Source: Craterostigma plantagineum
Taxonomy: Eukaryota; Streptophyta; Magnoliopsida; Lamiales; Linderniaceae
Direction: 5' to 3'
Assembly: GCA_027422505.1 (NCBI GenBank)
Contig: JAPQWV010001383.1
Coordinates: 1 to 64,000, forward strand
DNA: 64,000 nt
Below the pieces are notes generated by a model. It was not told where the DNA came from. It searched no databases and worked only from the letters and a program-made list of their open reading frames with translations. This document shows positions 46,477 to 59,423 of this stretch, one piece after another (the stretch's first letter is position 1; each line of letters starts with the position of its first letter). The position numbers and the translations under genes were made by a program.

Positions 46477-46756
46477 TCAAAAAAGAGGAACTTGATCAAG
46501 TCAATTTAAAAAAAGAGAAACCTGTTTTAATTAATTAACTAAACCCCTAATTAATACCTAAATAAATAAAAAAGAAATATATATATAAAATAACGAAAAA
46601 CGCACGGACCATTAACGCACCCACCAAGCACCAACGAGATCTTGACGGAAAAACGAGCTGAAGCATCCGCCGAAATCGAAAAACACCCAAGCTCGAAGAA
46701 TCCCAATTTCGTTCTTGAACGCATATACAGTAAGAATCCCAGTAAGTTTCGTTCAT

Positions 46757-46889
46757 GTTTAAAGTACTCGATTAAATTCGAATAAACTACTCGAATAACG
46801 TAACAATAAAAAAGTCGAAAATGAAAATCTGAACCTATTCGAGTAACGCAAGAACTCGGATAATTTAGAAAATATCTAATACGAAACTC
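46757..46889. repeat. 132 bp direct repeat, copy 2 (right arm)
   Basis: Mirror of 26633-26765; partner copy at 59118-59249. Confidence 0.85.
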
Positions 46890-47105
46890 GCATAATATCT
46901 TGCTATCCGAGTTCAATCTTCAAAATTTCTGAATTCTAATTATCTCGAAACTTAGATGTATAAATATTAATATTTCGATGTTTTAGGGCCTCATGATGTT
47001 AATAAGTCGTTTGATGAAGATTAACAATGTTTTGTAAAAATCGTTGCATGACATACAATGGAATACGTTGGTAGATAGGACTTTAGTATATAAATTTCAT
47101 CCACG

Positions 47106-49335
47106 TGTTGGGAAACCCCGGGTGACCCGAGGCCTTGCCCCGGACGCAGCGGAAGTATTGAAAGGTCTCCCAGGTTCCCCGTTGGAACGAGTGAATTTCA
47201 AAAATTTCCTCGTTCCCGCCACAAGATCAAACTCGGTATAAAGAAAATCACGCATGTATACACGTATTAAGGTTTAGAACATTACCCTCGTCGCGAAGAT
47301 CCTTAGCTCCCTAGCTCACGAACTGTGCCGAAGAGAGTCACGCCGACCCCGTGAAGTACCACAAACCAACACCACCCCAAGGATGGCTAGAGATGGTGTG
47401 GAGTGTTGTGTAGAGATGTGTATGTATGTGTGTGATTTCTAAAACTCACAAACACTTAGGGATTTCTAAAAGATCACCCTAAATGCTCTCACTTCTCTCT
47501 AAAACTCAAAGATAGAGTGAGAAAGAGCTTAATTAAAGTTATGGACGAAATTCTCTAAGAAAATATATAAAAGTCCATTTCAAACCAAGAAAATGACTTT
47601 TAACTTAATCCAAATGAGATCATGTCCTACATGACTCAAAAGGTGTTAGATTCCCTTTTATTATGTCACTAAATGACCTAATAATGTCCCATATGTCTAA
47701 CATAAGAACAAGGAATGAATTTGGACTTGATTTGGATTAAATTTGGCCAAACCGACGCTCGTCACGGCCTGAAACAAGCCTATTCACGGCCGGACAACAC
47801 CCTTCACGGCCTGGGTCATAACGGTCACGGCCGTGACCGTGTCGAGGTCAAAACTCAGCCTCTGCCGCTCGTCACGGCCACGTGCAATGTGTTCACGGCC
47901 GTGACTCTTTGACAGCTTTGCGGCAGTTTCGAATTTCGATCAGATCGAGGGGTAAATGATGTCCGATTGACTTGAAATTTTAACCATAGTTAAAAGACTC
48001 ATCAATCTTGATTTTGACCAAAGGGATTCTCAATCCGAGGTATAGATTGTGAGATATGAATTTTTGAAGCTACTGCAACTTTGCAGATGGGCTTCACAAC
48101 CGTGACAAGCCTTGCTTGTCATTGTGAACCCTATTTACACTTCAACTCTTACATTTTCGTTCCGTAAATATCCGTCCATGTAAATATAGTTTCTAAAACA
48201 TATATTTAGTATTTTATTAACGTCTCTAAGACCGTTAAATTAATTTACATCTCATATTAGTAGATATTGTCTCGGGATCCTTTTTAAGCCCGACTCTCTT
48301 GGTTCGTCTCAACCCGGCAAGGGAGGAATCCAAGAATTCGGTAAGCACCTAGCCAATCCCGTGGTACCGAATAGATCCCATGTTGAGTACGATCTTCGTA
48401 ATTTACGAACCGACTATAGATTATCGTCGTACGTATAGACCCTTCACTAATGTCCCGGTCGAGTGAGAGTCATGGTTACGTCAAACTCACTAGACTCGAC
48501 ACTATGACGAATTCGTGACTGGCGAAATTACTAAACTGTTCTCCACGTCCCACATGAGTCAGTTTATTGCTTCGGCCGAAGACTTTGTAATTTCCCGTCC
48601 CCAAATATGCATAAGACATATATCTCGGTTACTAACGAGACAGTGAATCCCTCACGTTAGTCTAAGCACGGCAGGTACCCTTCGTTGTCAAGACCGCATG
48701 TCGCCGCCGACCCATGTTCATCACCGAACAAAGCGGGCCTAGCAAACTAGTGACAAGTCAAGACCCCGAAGTCAACTCCGTCAAAGACCTTTCAGTCTAA
48801 GGTCCACGCACACTACTATAGTCAATCAATCAATCATTTACACTACCCAGAGTAACGATAAGGCCCATGTGATTGTCGATTACGAGTCGTGTCCAAGTAC
48901 AAGTTAATCCCCTGATTCAACTCATACCAATGTTATGACCTCCCGCTTCCCAAGCGAATGGTTGGCACAACCATTTAAGAGTCATCAACAAATAAGTCGT
49001 AATTGACGCTCAGTCACCCTACTGAGATCTAAGACTTATGGACTAATTTAATATCGAAGAATAATAGCTCACTGGTGCCCCCTCTCTCATCCCATGAGAA
49101 TCAGTGACTATACTTACGATATATGGGTTTTATTTATTTACCATCTCACCGGATGCCTAATGAGACTTAATAGGTAAATAAATAATATGCCTTTGAAGAA
49201 TTAATATAAAAATATAAATTCCATTATCAAGTATAAGAATACAATATTCAAATACAGGCGAAAATACATCGATTATTAAATACATGCCCTATTCATTACA
49301 TCCTCGAATGGCATTCCGAGGGCACATCCCCAACA
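47106..49335 (-). mobile_element. copia-type solo LTR (right arm)
   Basis: Mirror of 24180-26415, TSD CCACG at 47101-47105 and 49336-49340. In its palindrome cluster (about 47755-47905) one site has lost bases (TTCACGGCCGGAC) while the 20-base palindrome is kept. Confidence 0.9.
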
Positions 49336-49441
49336 CCACGTTGGTCAACATGTATAGAAATATCAAAATGATTATTTTTTTTTCATAGTTTATCAAGAAT
49401 CTCTAAAATATTTTATTACTTAGATAGGAAACGCATTTAAC

Positions 49442-52400
49442 TGTAATACCCGTAAATTAAATACGGGAAATTAGGATATAATTAATCCGATAGATGTATG
49501 AATTAATGAAGTTAATATCCGAACGAATCAAAGGCCGAATGAGAAACTGGGCAAAATTAATATTCGACCCAATTGATCTTGGCCCAACTCAACAGAATTT
49601 AATAAATAAAATAATCCAAATTAATGTTAGAGCATTTTGAGGCCCAATTAGGAGTACGTAATTAATAAAGAAATTCGGCCCGATTAAAGGTTTATTTAAA
49701 AGCTAATAATATTAGGACCCAAGTGAATATATTCAAAAAGACCCAAGTCAATTTTCATGTTGGCCCAACTCAATGGAAAATAGTCCAATAAATAATTTAG
49801 GCCAAGAAATATTAGAGCCCAACTAAAGGAGTTAAGAAGGCCCAAGTAAAGATATATGCATATATGAATAATAAGTTGGTCCAATTATAGTTAATACAAG
49901 TAATAATGGATATTGAAAATAGTAAGGCCCAACCAACAAAATTACATTGGGTAAAACCCAATAGAATAAAGATAGAAGCTACTTAAAAGGGGAAGAAACC
50001 CACGTGATAACTGATATGTATGCTACCCCATACCACTTAAACTAAAAACAATTATTGTTGGTCAATGAGGAGAAAATGAAAGAGAGAGAAAGAGAGGAGA
50101 GAGAGAGAGAGAGACGAGAAAGAAGAAAAACCGAAGGAAGAAGAAGCGAAGAAGGCGAAATGGAGAAACGATTTTCGCAAGCTCATCTCAACCCAAACCA
50201 TTTAGCCTAGCTTAGGGAAGTGAGGTAGGTGAATTAAATTTGGTTTACAACACGTGAAAGCCCTTAATTAGTTTCAGACTTGACGGTCCACGCTTGGCTC
50301 GAACTTTCTTCCCCATGCTCGATTTCATGTGATTTTGTGCGATTATGGGTGTCGTTTAGAACCCCAAAATATGAGTTCAAACCTGTATTTTCGTGTTGTT
50401 TTGATGGTATGAGGTTCTGAAATCATTTGGGGGTTCGAATGTTTAGAGTGTTGGGTATTACGAGTGGGAGTAGGAAATTTTAGGGGTTTAATTGCTACGT
50501 TTCAAGTCCAAAGCGTGGGTTTAAAATCTGTATTTTTCGAGTTGTTTTTGAAGCTATGAGGGTCTGAAATCGTTTCGGGGGTTCTGAAGAATTTAAGGTG
50601 TGAGTGTTAGGAGTTTACGGGGAGATAACGAATTTTAGGTGACGTGTAGACCTCGGGTTTGCGGGCTGAGGTGTTCTCGCGAATCACGGGACTTATTAGG
50701 TCAGTATAATTAGTTCACGGGCTTGGGAGTTTCTTGAATTGGGGGATTTATCGGGCCAATAGAAATTAGTTCCCGAGTTGGGGTTAGTTCACTAGTCGGG
50801 GATGATTCTTGGGTTGTAAAGTAGTTAGGCGGGTTAGAGACTTTCGCAACTTGGGGGACTCATCGGGCTAATAGAATTTATTTGTGGGTTAGATTTGAGA
50901 GGGAATTAGATTTTTGCGGGCTAGGGACGTTCACGAATCTTGAGATAGGGGGGGCTGAAATTAGTTCACGAGGGCTTCGTGAAATGAGAGGCGTGCTCGG
51001 ATCGCAAGGTAGTTCGCGGGCTAGGGGTTCCCGTGTTATGAGATAGAATTGTTATTTCGCGGGTCAATACGAGTTAGTACATAAGTTATTTTCGGATGTT
51101 TTAGTATTTAGGAAACTCGGATTTTTCAATAATAAATCTTTACTTGTAGTTTGTCAAGTTAAGAATGTGAGTCTATTATTTCCGAAAGGATATGATGTTT
51201 GTAAAGGTTTGATAAATGTTTGGGAGTACGATTTTCTGGGTTTAGGATATCCTTTGATTAATATATGAAGTTTTGAAAGTTTCGGTCGATCCTAGGTTTT
51301 GAGCGATTTTAAGTTTGGATCGATTTTTAAATCGCGGGCCGTTCTATTTTAAGCTATGAGTGAAATAGAATTTGAACTAACAGGAAAATCGGTCGAATGA
51401 GTTTCGGGTCGCGAAAGTGTTTCGCGGGCCCAAAGGATTTTAGGTGTGAGTAAAAGATGTTTCGTGGGCCAAAATTTGGATTCTCGCGGGCTACAGTCTT
51501 TCGCGGGCCGACTTGAAGGGTGATTCCTGTGAGAGGCGTCGCGGGCCGATTTCAGGTTTCACGGGCCGATTGACTTTGCAGGGTGATTCCTGTGAAGGGC
51601 GTCGCGGGCCGACTTTAGGTTTCGCGGGCCGATTGGCTTTCGCGGGGTGATTCCTGTGAGACTAATCGGTCGATTCGCTGACTTAAATCGGACTTCGCGC
51701 GTCCAATCGGGCGATTCGCGAACTTAAATCGGGCTTTGCGCGTCTAATCGGACGATTATGTGAACGCGGCGAAAGTCTCGTGAATTCGAGCGTTGACCCG
51801 CAAGTGTTTCGGGTTGACCATCTTTTGAAAGTGGGATCGGGCGATTTAAGATTTGGGCGTTGATCGGATTTGTGCGAGTTTGACCGACGTTTTAAATTCT
51901 TTGGGCTTTTGCCCTATTTGAGGCCCAATAGTTTAAACAAAATTATTTCTCGGCCCAAATCAGTTTTAAAGTAAAGTGTATTCGTATGTTGACTAATATA
52001 TTCGGGTCAACCTATATTTTAAAGTTTAAAGGTTATTTTGGGATTTAAAACCTTCGGCCTAGCTTTGTATTTTATGAGTTAACTTGACTTAGCGAACTCT
52101 TTCAAAAGACTACTTTTCAAATGTAGTTTCGAGCATGATAATTTTAGACAGTCAGTTAATTTTAATAGTACACTGACGATTGTAACTCTTTAGGCTTAAG
52201 GGTCGAGAACTAGGAATCTCACAGGATTACTAGCGGGTAATCTACGGACGACAGGTAAGTGGGAATTTCAACTACAACACATAAATTATTTGTACGAGCA
52301 TGAATTACGTGAATAACTGTTTATATGAATTATTATGTGGCGTGAATTATGTGCTATATGTGATGACATGGCATAAATTTCGATACGATTCACATGAGCA

Positions 52401-53352
52401 TGAGCACATGCATACACGACTTGCATGAGCATTATGAGAGGAGAGAAAGCATGGTATAAGATCGCTTGAAAGCGATAGATATTTGTCGATATAGGCATCT
52501 GATGTCGACTCGCAGTTGAGTCAGGACTACTTCTATGACACCATGATGACCCGGTACGTCGTCGGATATATATTTATTATTTGGGCAGATGCCCTGAATT
52601 GCGGTAGGTGCGACCTGGAGGAGGCGATCCGAGGGAGGAAGCGACATCGAGGGTATCTCTGGTGTTGGCGACCTCGGAGTGGGCTACCAGCGTGAGCGTC
52701 CGCGGAACAGCAAGTACCCATTGGGCCGAATGGCGGACCGTCATGCATCCCAGTGCTGATTGGGCCGAAATGTGTGACCATCATGCATCCCAGTTCAGAT
52801 TGGGCCGAAATGTGTGACTAGTACTTTGTGGTTCGTCACCCTTTGTGGATTGCTGGACCATTTGTCCTTTTTGGATTTGAGCTCTGAAAATGGTGCATAG
52901 TAAGTTAGTCGCGGGCCCAGAGAGATGCGAGATTGAGTTGATTCTGAGAGGGTCTGAATGCATTGGCGTGGATGCCTTTGCAAATATGACACGTGCACGG
53001 CATGCATCATTCCCACTTACTGAGCTTTATAGCTCATCCCATGTTTTTATGTGTTGTAGGTACGATAAAGTCGGACGTTGAGAAACGTCACGATTAAGGC
53101 AGGCTGACGGCGGTACTCCACTATCTTTTGAGGTCGAGGCTGTACATGGATGACGACCTGTGGAGCGATGTTAGGATGTTTTCTTATTATGAATATTTTG
53201 GGGATCCGGTCTTTATAAAGTTATGACGATATAGGTTATGTTTTGACGCAATACATTATATTTTAGGAAAAAGATTTTGTTAGACGGGTGTTCCGCGACT
53301 TACGTTGCAAAAATCCGCCGCTAATTAGTATTAGAAAGTGAGGGTCGTCACA
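49442..53352 (+). repeat. 5' LTR of the gypsy element (right arm)
   Basis: 3,911 bp, TGTAATACCCG..GGTCGTCACA. It lacks the extra 60 and 29 base segments of its left-arm counterpart. Confidence 0.92.
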
Positions 53353-53812
53353 GGTGGTATCAGAGCTTAGGTTAGAGGTTCTGTAGACTGTCCATGTACG
53401 GCCGCTCAAAAGCGTGGAGGATCAGCCTTGCCTGTAAGTATGTCTGATGTTGTGATTATGTGTTTACAATAACGTGCCTACTTGCTTGACTGATTGTAGA
53501 ATGACTAGCGAAAATAGGAAAGTTATGGGCGAGTCAAGTCGTGGGGTTGCAGCCGAGCTCCATGTGAATGAACATGACTCGGAGCTCCTACACCTTACGG
53601 AAACTGATCCAAGATCGAACGGATCAGATCAATGAACTTATGGATCAAGTCAATAAGCTTAAGGATATGATCTATAAGCTTGTTAACACTTCAAGTTCAC
53701 CCAAACCAATTCCCTCACTATGAATGTGTGACGAGTATAGGGAAAAGAAAAACGAATGAACAATTAGAGCAAGCAGTTAACCAAAAAGAGTCGACTTTTC
53801 AAATATCCTAAA

Positions 53813-54166
53813 TTGCAAACAAGGCCGTGTCCGAGGGGAACTAACCTCTCCACTCTAGCTCCAAGTTCTATTCATTGCTGCATACAATATGGGCAATTCC
53901 ATAGGGGAATCAATTATGGTCTAGGACTAAAACCCTACCCTCAGTGCTTTCGATGCGGGAATGAGGGAGACCGTGCTGTAAATTGTGAGGCGCGAATCTG
54001 TTCCGTTGGACTTAGTTCAGATGGTACAACCCTTATTAGTTCTAGTGCGGTGGCTCAATCTAAACCTATAGGAAATAGAAATTCCTTCCATGAAAATGAC
54101 GAGCGTTCAAAATGCGAGGACGTATTTGATTTCCATTTTAAAGATCATAAGCTCCAGTTACTCTAG
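53813..54166 (+). pseudogene. Gag zinc-knuckle remnant of the gypsy element (right arm)
   Basis: Same 117-residue frame as at 19261-19614, including the His to Asp change in the zinc knuckle (C45, C48, D53, C58). Confidence 0.7.
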
Positions 54167-54847
54167 AGGAGTAATATCCGTTTGCGGGTAAGACCAGCCC
54201 AAGTAGAATTATCGTCCTCTTCGATAAATTGTGAATCTTTTCTCGCGTCCATGCTTAGACGGAGGAATTGCCTCAGTCATATCATAACTGAAATCGTGCT
54301 AGTAGCTAATGAAAGCGCTGATGTACGTCCCAATGACCTCCTGGGGCTACAGTACACTTGATCAATTCGCAATCAAACCATATTCTTTCCTTCTACTGAA
54401 ATATAATGTTCAAACCACATTTCACTTCTTTCACCACAACAAGTAGAAACCCAATAATACGAGAGTATAACCCTATGCTGTAATCTTTCAGCTTGTCCTG
54501 AGAGACATCCATGTTCAGTACCAGTGGTGCAGCGGAGGCGTGATGGACGCTAATGATTTTCCATCTCTGCCTGAATATAGCTATTTCCATTAGTTCCTTA
54601 CGGTGATACAGATCGACATACGTGTGCCCTATTGAGAAATAAATGTTAGAATCCAAGACGACAAGAGCGACCTTACGTTAACCCTTATATTCTTGTTTCC
54701 CTTCATTCTACTTCGATGGCGTGTTCTACTTTCTTGAACTCCTGTACGCCATGAAACATTTATTTTCGGACTTCTAGAAAAGGAGGTTAGGCAGATCTTT
54801 TAAGCGGGGAGCATATTATAGACTAGTTATAGGTTTTCCTCCCCGTA

Positions 54848-55093
54848 TTGAAATATAGGATAAACCATGACTCGGCCATCGATAGATTTTCACTCTCCAA
54901 TAATTGTAGATCAGGAGTCATTCTAAGAGGGAAGGATAACTTTCGATCTGAAAGTATCAACCCAAGTAGAAAAGTTATCCACAACTTCGATCCTCTGTCC
55001 TCAAATTTGAATTGCAGAACTCGAAAGAATGGTTCTACTTGCATTCGTTCTTTTCAAAGTCATCCAGTAAAGATTTCCTCTAAGAACTACTAG
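54848..55093 (+). pseudogene. Unidentified 81-residue frame in the gypsy interior (right arm)
   Basis: Identical in layout to 18335-18580; no domain recognised; lies just before the purine tract. Confidence 0.3.
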
Positions 55094-55201
55094 GTGATTA
55101 TCTATCTCCTAACCAAGCTAACCACCCCTCTAACGATCGTTACCCGGAATCATTCCAACGGGCGGAATTTCGTTGGCGAAATTCTTTTAAGGAGGGGAGG
55201 A

Positions 55202-58200
55202 TGTAATACCCGTAAATTAAATACGGGAAATTAGGATATAATTAATCCGATAGATGTATGAATTAATGAAGTTAATATTCGAACGAATCAAAGGCCGAAT
55301 GAGAAACTGGGCAAAATTAATATTCGACCCAATTGATCTTGGCCCAACTCAACAGAATTTAATAAATAAAATAATTCATATTAATGTTAGAGCATTTTGA
55401 GGCCCAATTAGGAGTACGTAATTAATAAAGAAATTCGGCCCGATTAAAAGGTTTATTTAAAAGCTAATAATATTAGGACCCAAGTGAATATATTCAAAAA
55501 GACCCAAGTCAATTTTCATGTTGGCCCAACTCAATGGAAAATAGTCCAATAAATAATTTAGGCCAAGAAATATTAGAGCCCAACTAAAGGAGTTAAGAAG
55601 GCCCAAGTAAAGATATATGCATATATGAATAACAAGTTGGTCCAATTATAGTTAATACAAGTAATAATGGATATTGAAAATAGTAAGGCCCAACCAACAA
55701 AATTACATTGGGTCAAACCCAATAGAATAAAGATAGAAGCTACTTAAAAGGGGAAGAAACCCACGTGATATGTATGCTACCCCATACCACTTAAACTAAA
55801 AACAATTATTGTTGGTCAATGAGGAGAAAACGAAAGAGAGAGAAAGAGAGAGAGAGAGAGAAAGACGAGAAAGAAGAAAAACCGAAGGAAGAAGAAGCGA
55901 AGAAGGCGAAATGGAGAAACGATTTTCACAAGCTCATCTCAACCCAAACCATTTAGCCTAGCTTAGGGAAGTGAGGTAGGTGAATTAAATTTGGTTTACA
56001 ACACGTGAAAGCCCTTAATTAGTTTCAGACTTGACGATCCACGCTTGGCTCGAACTTTCTTCCCCATGCTCGATTTCATGTGATTTTGTGCGATTATGGG
56101 TGTCGTTTAGAACCCCAAAATATGAGTTCAAACCTGTATTTTCGTGTTGTTTTGATGGTATGAGGTTCTGAAATCATTTGGGGGTTCGCATGTTTAGAGT
56201 GTTGGGTATTACGAGTGGGAGTAGGAAATTTTAGGGGTTTAATTGCTACGTTTCAAGTCCAAAGCATGGGTTTAAAATCTGTATTTTTCGAGTTGTTTTT
56301 GAAGCTATGAGGGTCTGAAATCGTTTGGGGGTTTTGAAGAATTTAAGGTGTGAGTGTTAGGAGTTTACGGGTGGAGATAACGAATTTTAGGTGACGTGTA
56401 GACCTCGGGTTTGCGGGCTGAGGTGTTCTGGCGAATCACGGGACTTATTAGGTCAGTATAATTAGTTCACGGGCTTGGGAGTTTCTTGAATTGGGGGATT
56501 TATCGGGCCAATAGAAATTAGTTCCCGAGTTGGGGTTAGTTCACTAGTCGGGGATGATTCTTGGGTTGTAAAGTAGTTAGGCGGGTTAGAGACTTTCGCA
56601 ACTTGGGGACTCATCGGGCTAATAGAATTTATTTGTGGGTTAGATTTGAGAGGGAATTAGATTTTTGCGGGCTAGGGACATTCACGAATCTAGAGATAGG
56701 GGGGCTGAAATTAGTTCACGAGGGCTTCGTGAAATGAGAGGCGTGCTCGGATCGCAAGGTAGTTCGCGGGCTAGGGGTTCCCGTGTTATGAGTTAGTACA
56801 TAAGTTATTTTCGGATGTTTTAGTATTTAGGAAACTCGGATTTTTCAATAATAAATCTTTACTTGTAGTTGTTGTCAAGTTAAGAATGTGAGTCTATTAT
56901 TTCCGAAAGGATATGATGTTTGTAAAGGTTTGATAAATGTTTGGGAGTACGATTTTCTGGGTTTAGGATATCCTTTGATTAATATATGAAGTTTTGAAAG
57001 TTTCGGTCGATCCTAGGTTTTGAGCGATTTTAAGTTTGGATCGATTTTTAAATCGCGGGCCGTTCTATTTTAAGCTATGAGTGAAATAGAATTTGAACTA
57101 ACAGGAAAATCGGTCGAATGAGTTTCGGGTCGCGAAAGTGTTTCGCGGGCACAAAGGATTTTAGGTGTGAGTAAAAGATGTTTCGTGGGCCAAAATTCGG
57201 ATTCTCGCGGGCTACAGTCTTTCGCGGGCCGACTTGAAGGGTGATTCCTGTGAGAGGCGTCGCGGGCCGATTTCAGGTTTTGCGGGCCGATTGACTTTGC
57301 AGGGTGATTCCTGTGAAGGGCGTCGCGGGCCGACTTTAGGTTTCGCGGGCCGATTGGCTTTCGCGGGGTGATTCCTGTGAGACTAATCGGTCGATTCGCG
57401 GACTTAAATCGGACTTCGCGCGTCCAATCGGGTGATTCGCGAACTTAAATCGGGCTTTGCGCGTCTAATCGGACGATTATGCGAATGCGGCGAAAGTCTC
57501 GTGAATTCGAGCGTTGAGCCGCAAGTGTTTCTGGTTGACCATCTTTTGAAAGTGGGATCGGGCGATTTAAGATTTGGGCGTTGATCGGATTTGTGCGAGA
57601 CGATTTAAATTCCTTGGGCTTTTGCCCTATTTGAGGCCCAATAGTTTAAACAAAATTATTTCTCGGCCCAAGTTTAAAGTAAAGTATATTCGTATGTTGA
57701 CTAATATATTCGGGTCAACCTATATTTTAAAGTTTAAAGGTTATTTTGGGATTTAAAACCTTCGGCCTAGCTTGGTATTTTATGAGTTAACTTGACTTAG
57801 CGAACTCTTTTCAAAAGACTACTTTTCAAATGTAGTTTCGAGCATAATGATTTTAGATAGTCAGTTAATTTAATAGTACACTGACGATTGTAACTCTTTG
57901 GGCTTAAGGGTCGAGAACTAGGAATCTCGCAGGATTACTAGCGGGTAATCTACGGACGACATGTAAGTGGGAATTTCAACTACAACACATAAATTATTTG
58001 TACGAGCATGAATTACGTGAATAACTGTTTATATGAATTATTATGTGGCGTGAATTATGTGCTATATGTGATGACATGGCATAAATTTCGATACGATTCA
58101 CATGAGCATGACCACATGCATACACGACTTGCATGAGCATTATGAGAGGAGAGAAAGCATGGTATAAGATCGCTTGAAAGCGATAGATATTTGTCGATAT

Positions 58201-59060
58201 AGGCATCTGATGTCGACTCACAGTTGAGTCAGGACTACTTCTATGACACCATGACGACCCGGTACGTCGTCGGATATATATTTATTATTTGGGCAGATGC
58301 CCTGAATTGCGGTAGGTGCGACCTGGAGGAGGCGATCCGAGGGAGGAAGCGACACCGAGGGTATCTCTGGTGTTGGCGACCTCGGAGTGGGCTACCAGCG
58401 TGAGCGTCCGCGGAACAGCAAGTACCCATTGGGCCGAATGGCGGACCGCCATGCATCCCAGTGCTGATTGGGCCGAAATGTGTGACCATCATGCATCCCA
58501 GTTCAGATTGGGCCGAAATGTGTGACTAGTACTTTGTGGTTCGTCACCCTTTGTGGATTGCTGGACCATTTGTCCTTTTTGGATTTGAGCTCTGAAAATG
58601 GTGCATAGTAAGTTAGTCGCGGGCCCAGAGAGATGCGAGATTGAGTTGATCCTGAGAGGGTCTGAATGCATTGGCGCGGATGCCTTTGCAAATATGACAC
58701 GTGCACGGCATGCATCATTCCCACATACGGAGCTTTATAGCTCATCCCATGTTTTTATGTGTTGTAGGTACGATAAAGTCGGACGTTGAGAAACGTCACG
58801 ATTAAGGCAGGCTGACGGCGGCACTCCACTATCTTTTGAGGGCGAGGCTGTACATGGATGACGACATGTGGAGCGATGTTAGGATGTTTTTTTATTATGA
58901 ATAGTTTGGGGATCCGGTCTCTGTAAAGTTATGACGATATAGGTTATGTTTTGTCGCAATACGTTATATTTTAGGAAAAAGATTTTGTTAAACAGGTCTT
59001 CCGCGACTTACGTTGCGAAAATCCGCCGCTAATTAGTATTAGAAAGTGAGGGTCGTCACA
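55202..59060 (+). repeat. 3' LTR of the gypsy element (right arm)
   Basis: 3,859 bp, same length to one base as the left-arm 3' LTR, and shares with it the deletion relative to the 5' LTRs. Confidence 0.92.
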
Positions 59061-59117
59061 TTAACATTTCATGATCATGCTATAAACAATATTTTGGATT
59101 TTTAAATTATTCGAGTT

Positions 59118-59249
59118 GTTTAAAGTACTCGATTAAATTCGAATAACCTACTCGAATAACGTAACAATAAAAAAGTCGAAAATGAAAATCTGAACGTATT
59201 CGAGTAACGCAAGAACTCGAATAGTTTAGAAAAAATCGAATACGAAACT
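59118..59249. repeat. 132 bp direct repeat, copy 1 (right arm)
   Basis: Mirror of 14178-14309. Confidence 0.85.
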
Positions 59250-59423
59250 CGAATAAATAACATTATTCGAACGTTTGACTTGACTCGAATAACAGTGAAA
59301 ACTGAAAAAAACCAACTGAAACTTGAACAAACTGAACAGCAACTCAACCAACCAAAACTGAACAATTCCAAATGCAAAATCTATACAAATATCTAAAACT
59401 GTTCATACATCATCCCAATTGTT

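Larger units (their letters stand above)
49442..59060 (+). mobile_element. Non-autonomous Ty3/gypsy element with giant LTRs (right arm)
   Basis: Mirror of 14367-24073, here in plus orientation: TSD TTAAC at 49437-49441 and 59061-59065; 5' LTR 49442-53352, primer site TGGTATCAGAGC at about 53355-53366, interior 53353-55201, purine tract AAGGAGGGGAGGA ending at 55201, 3' LTR 55202-59060. Confidence 0.9.
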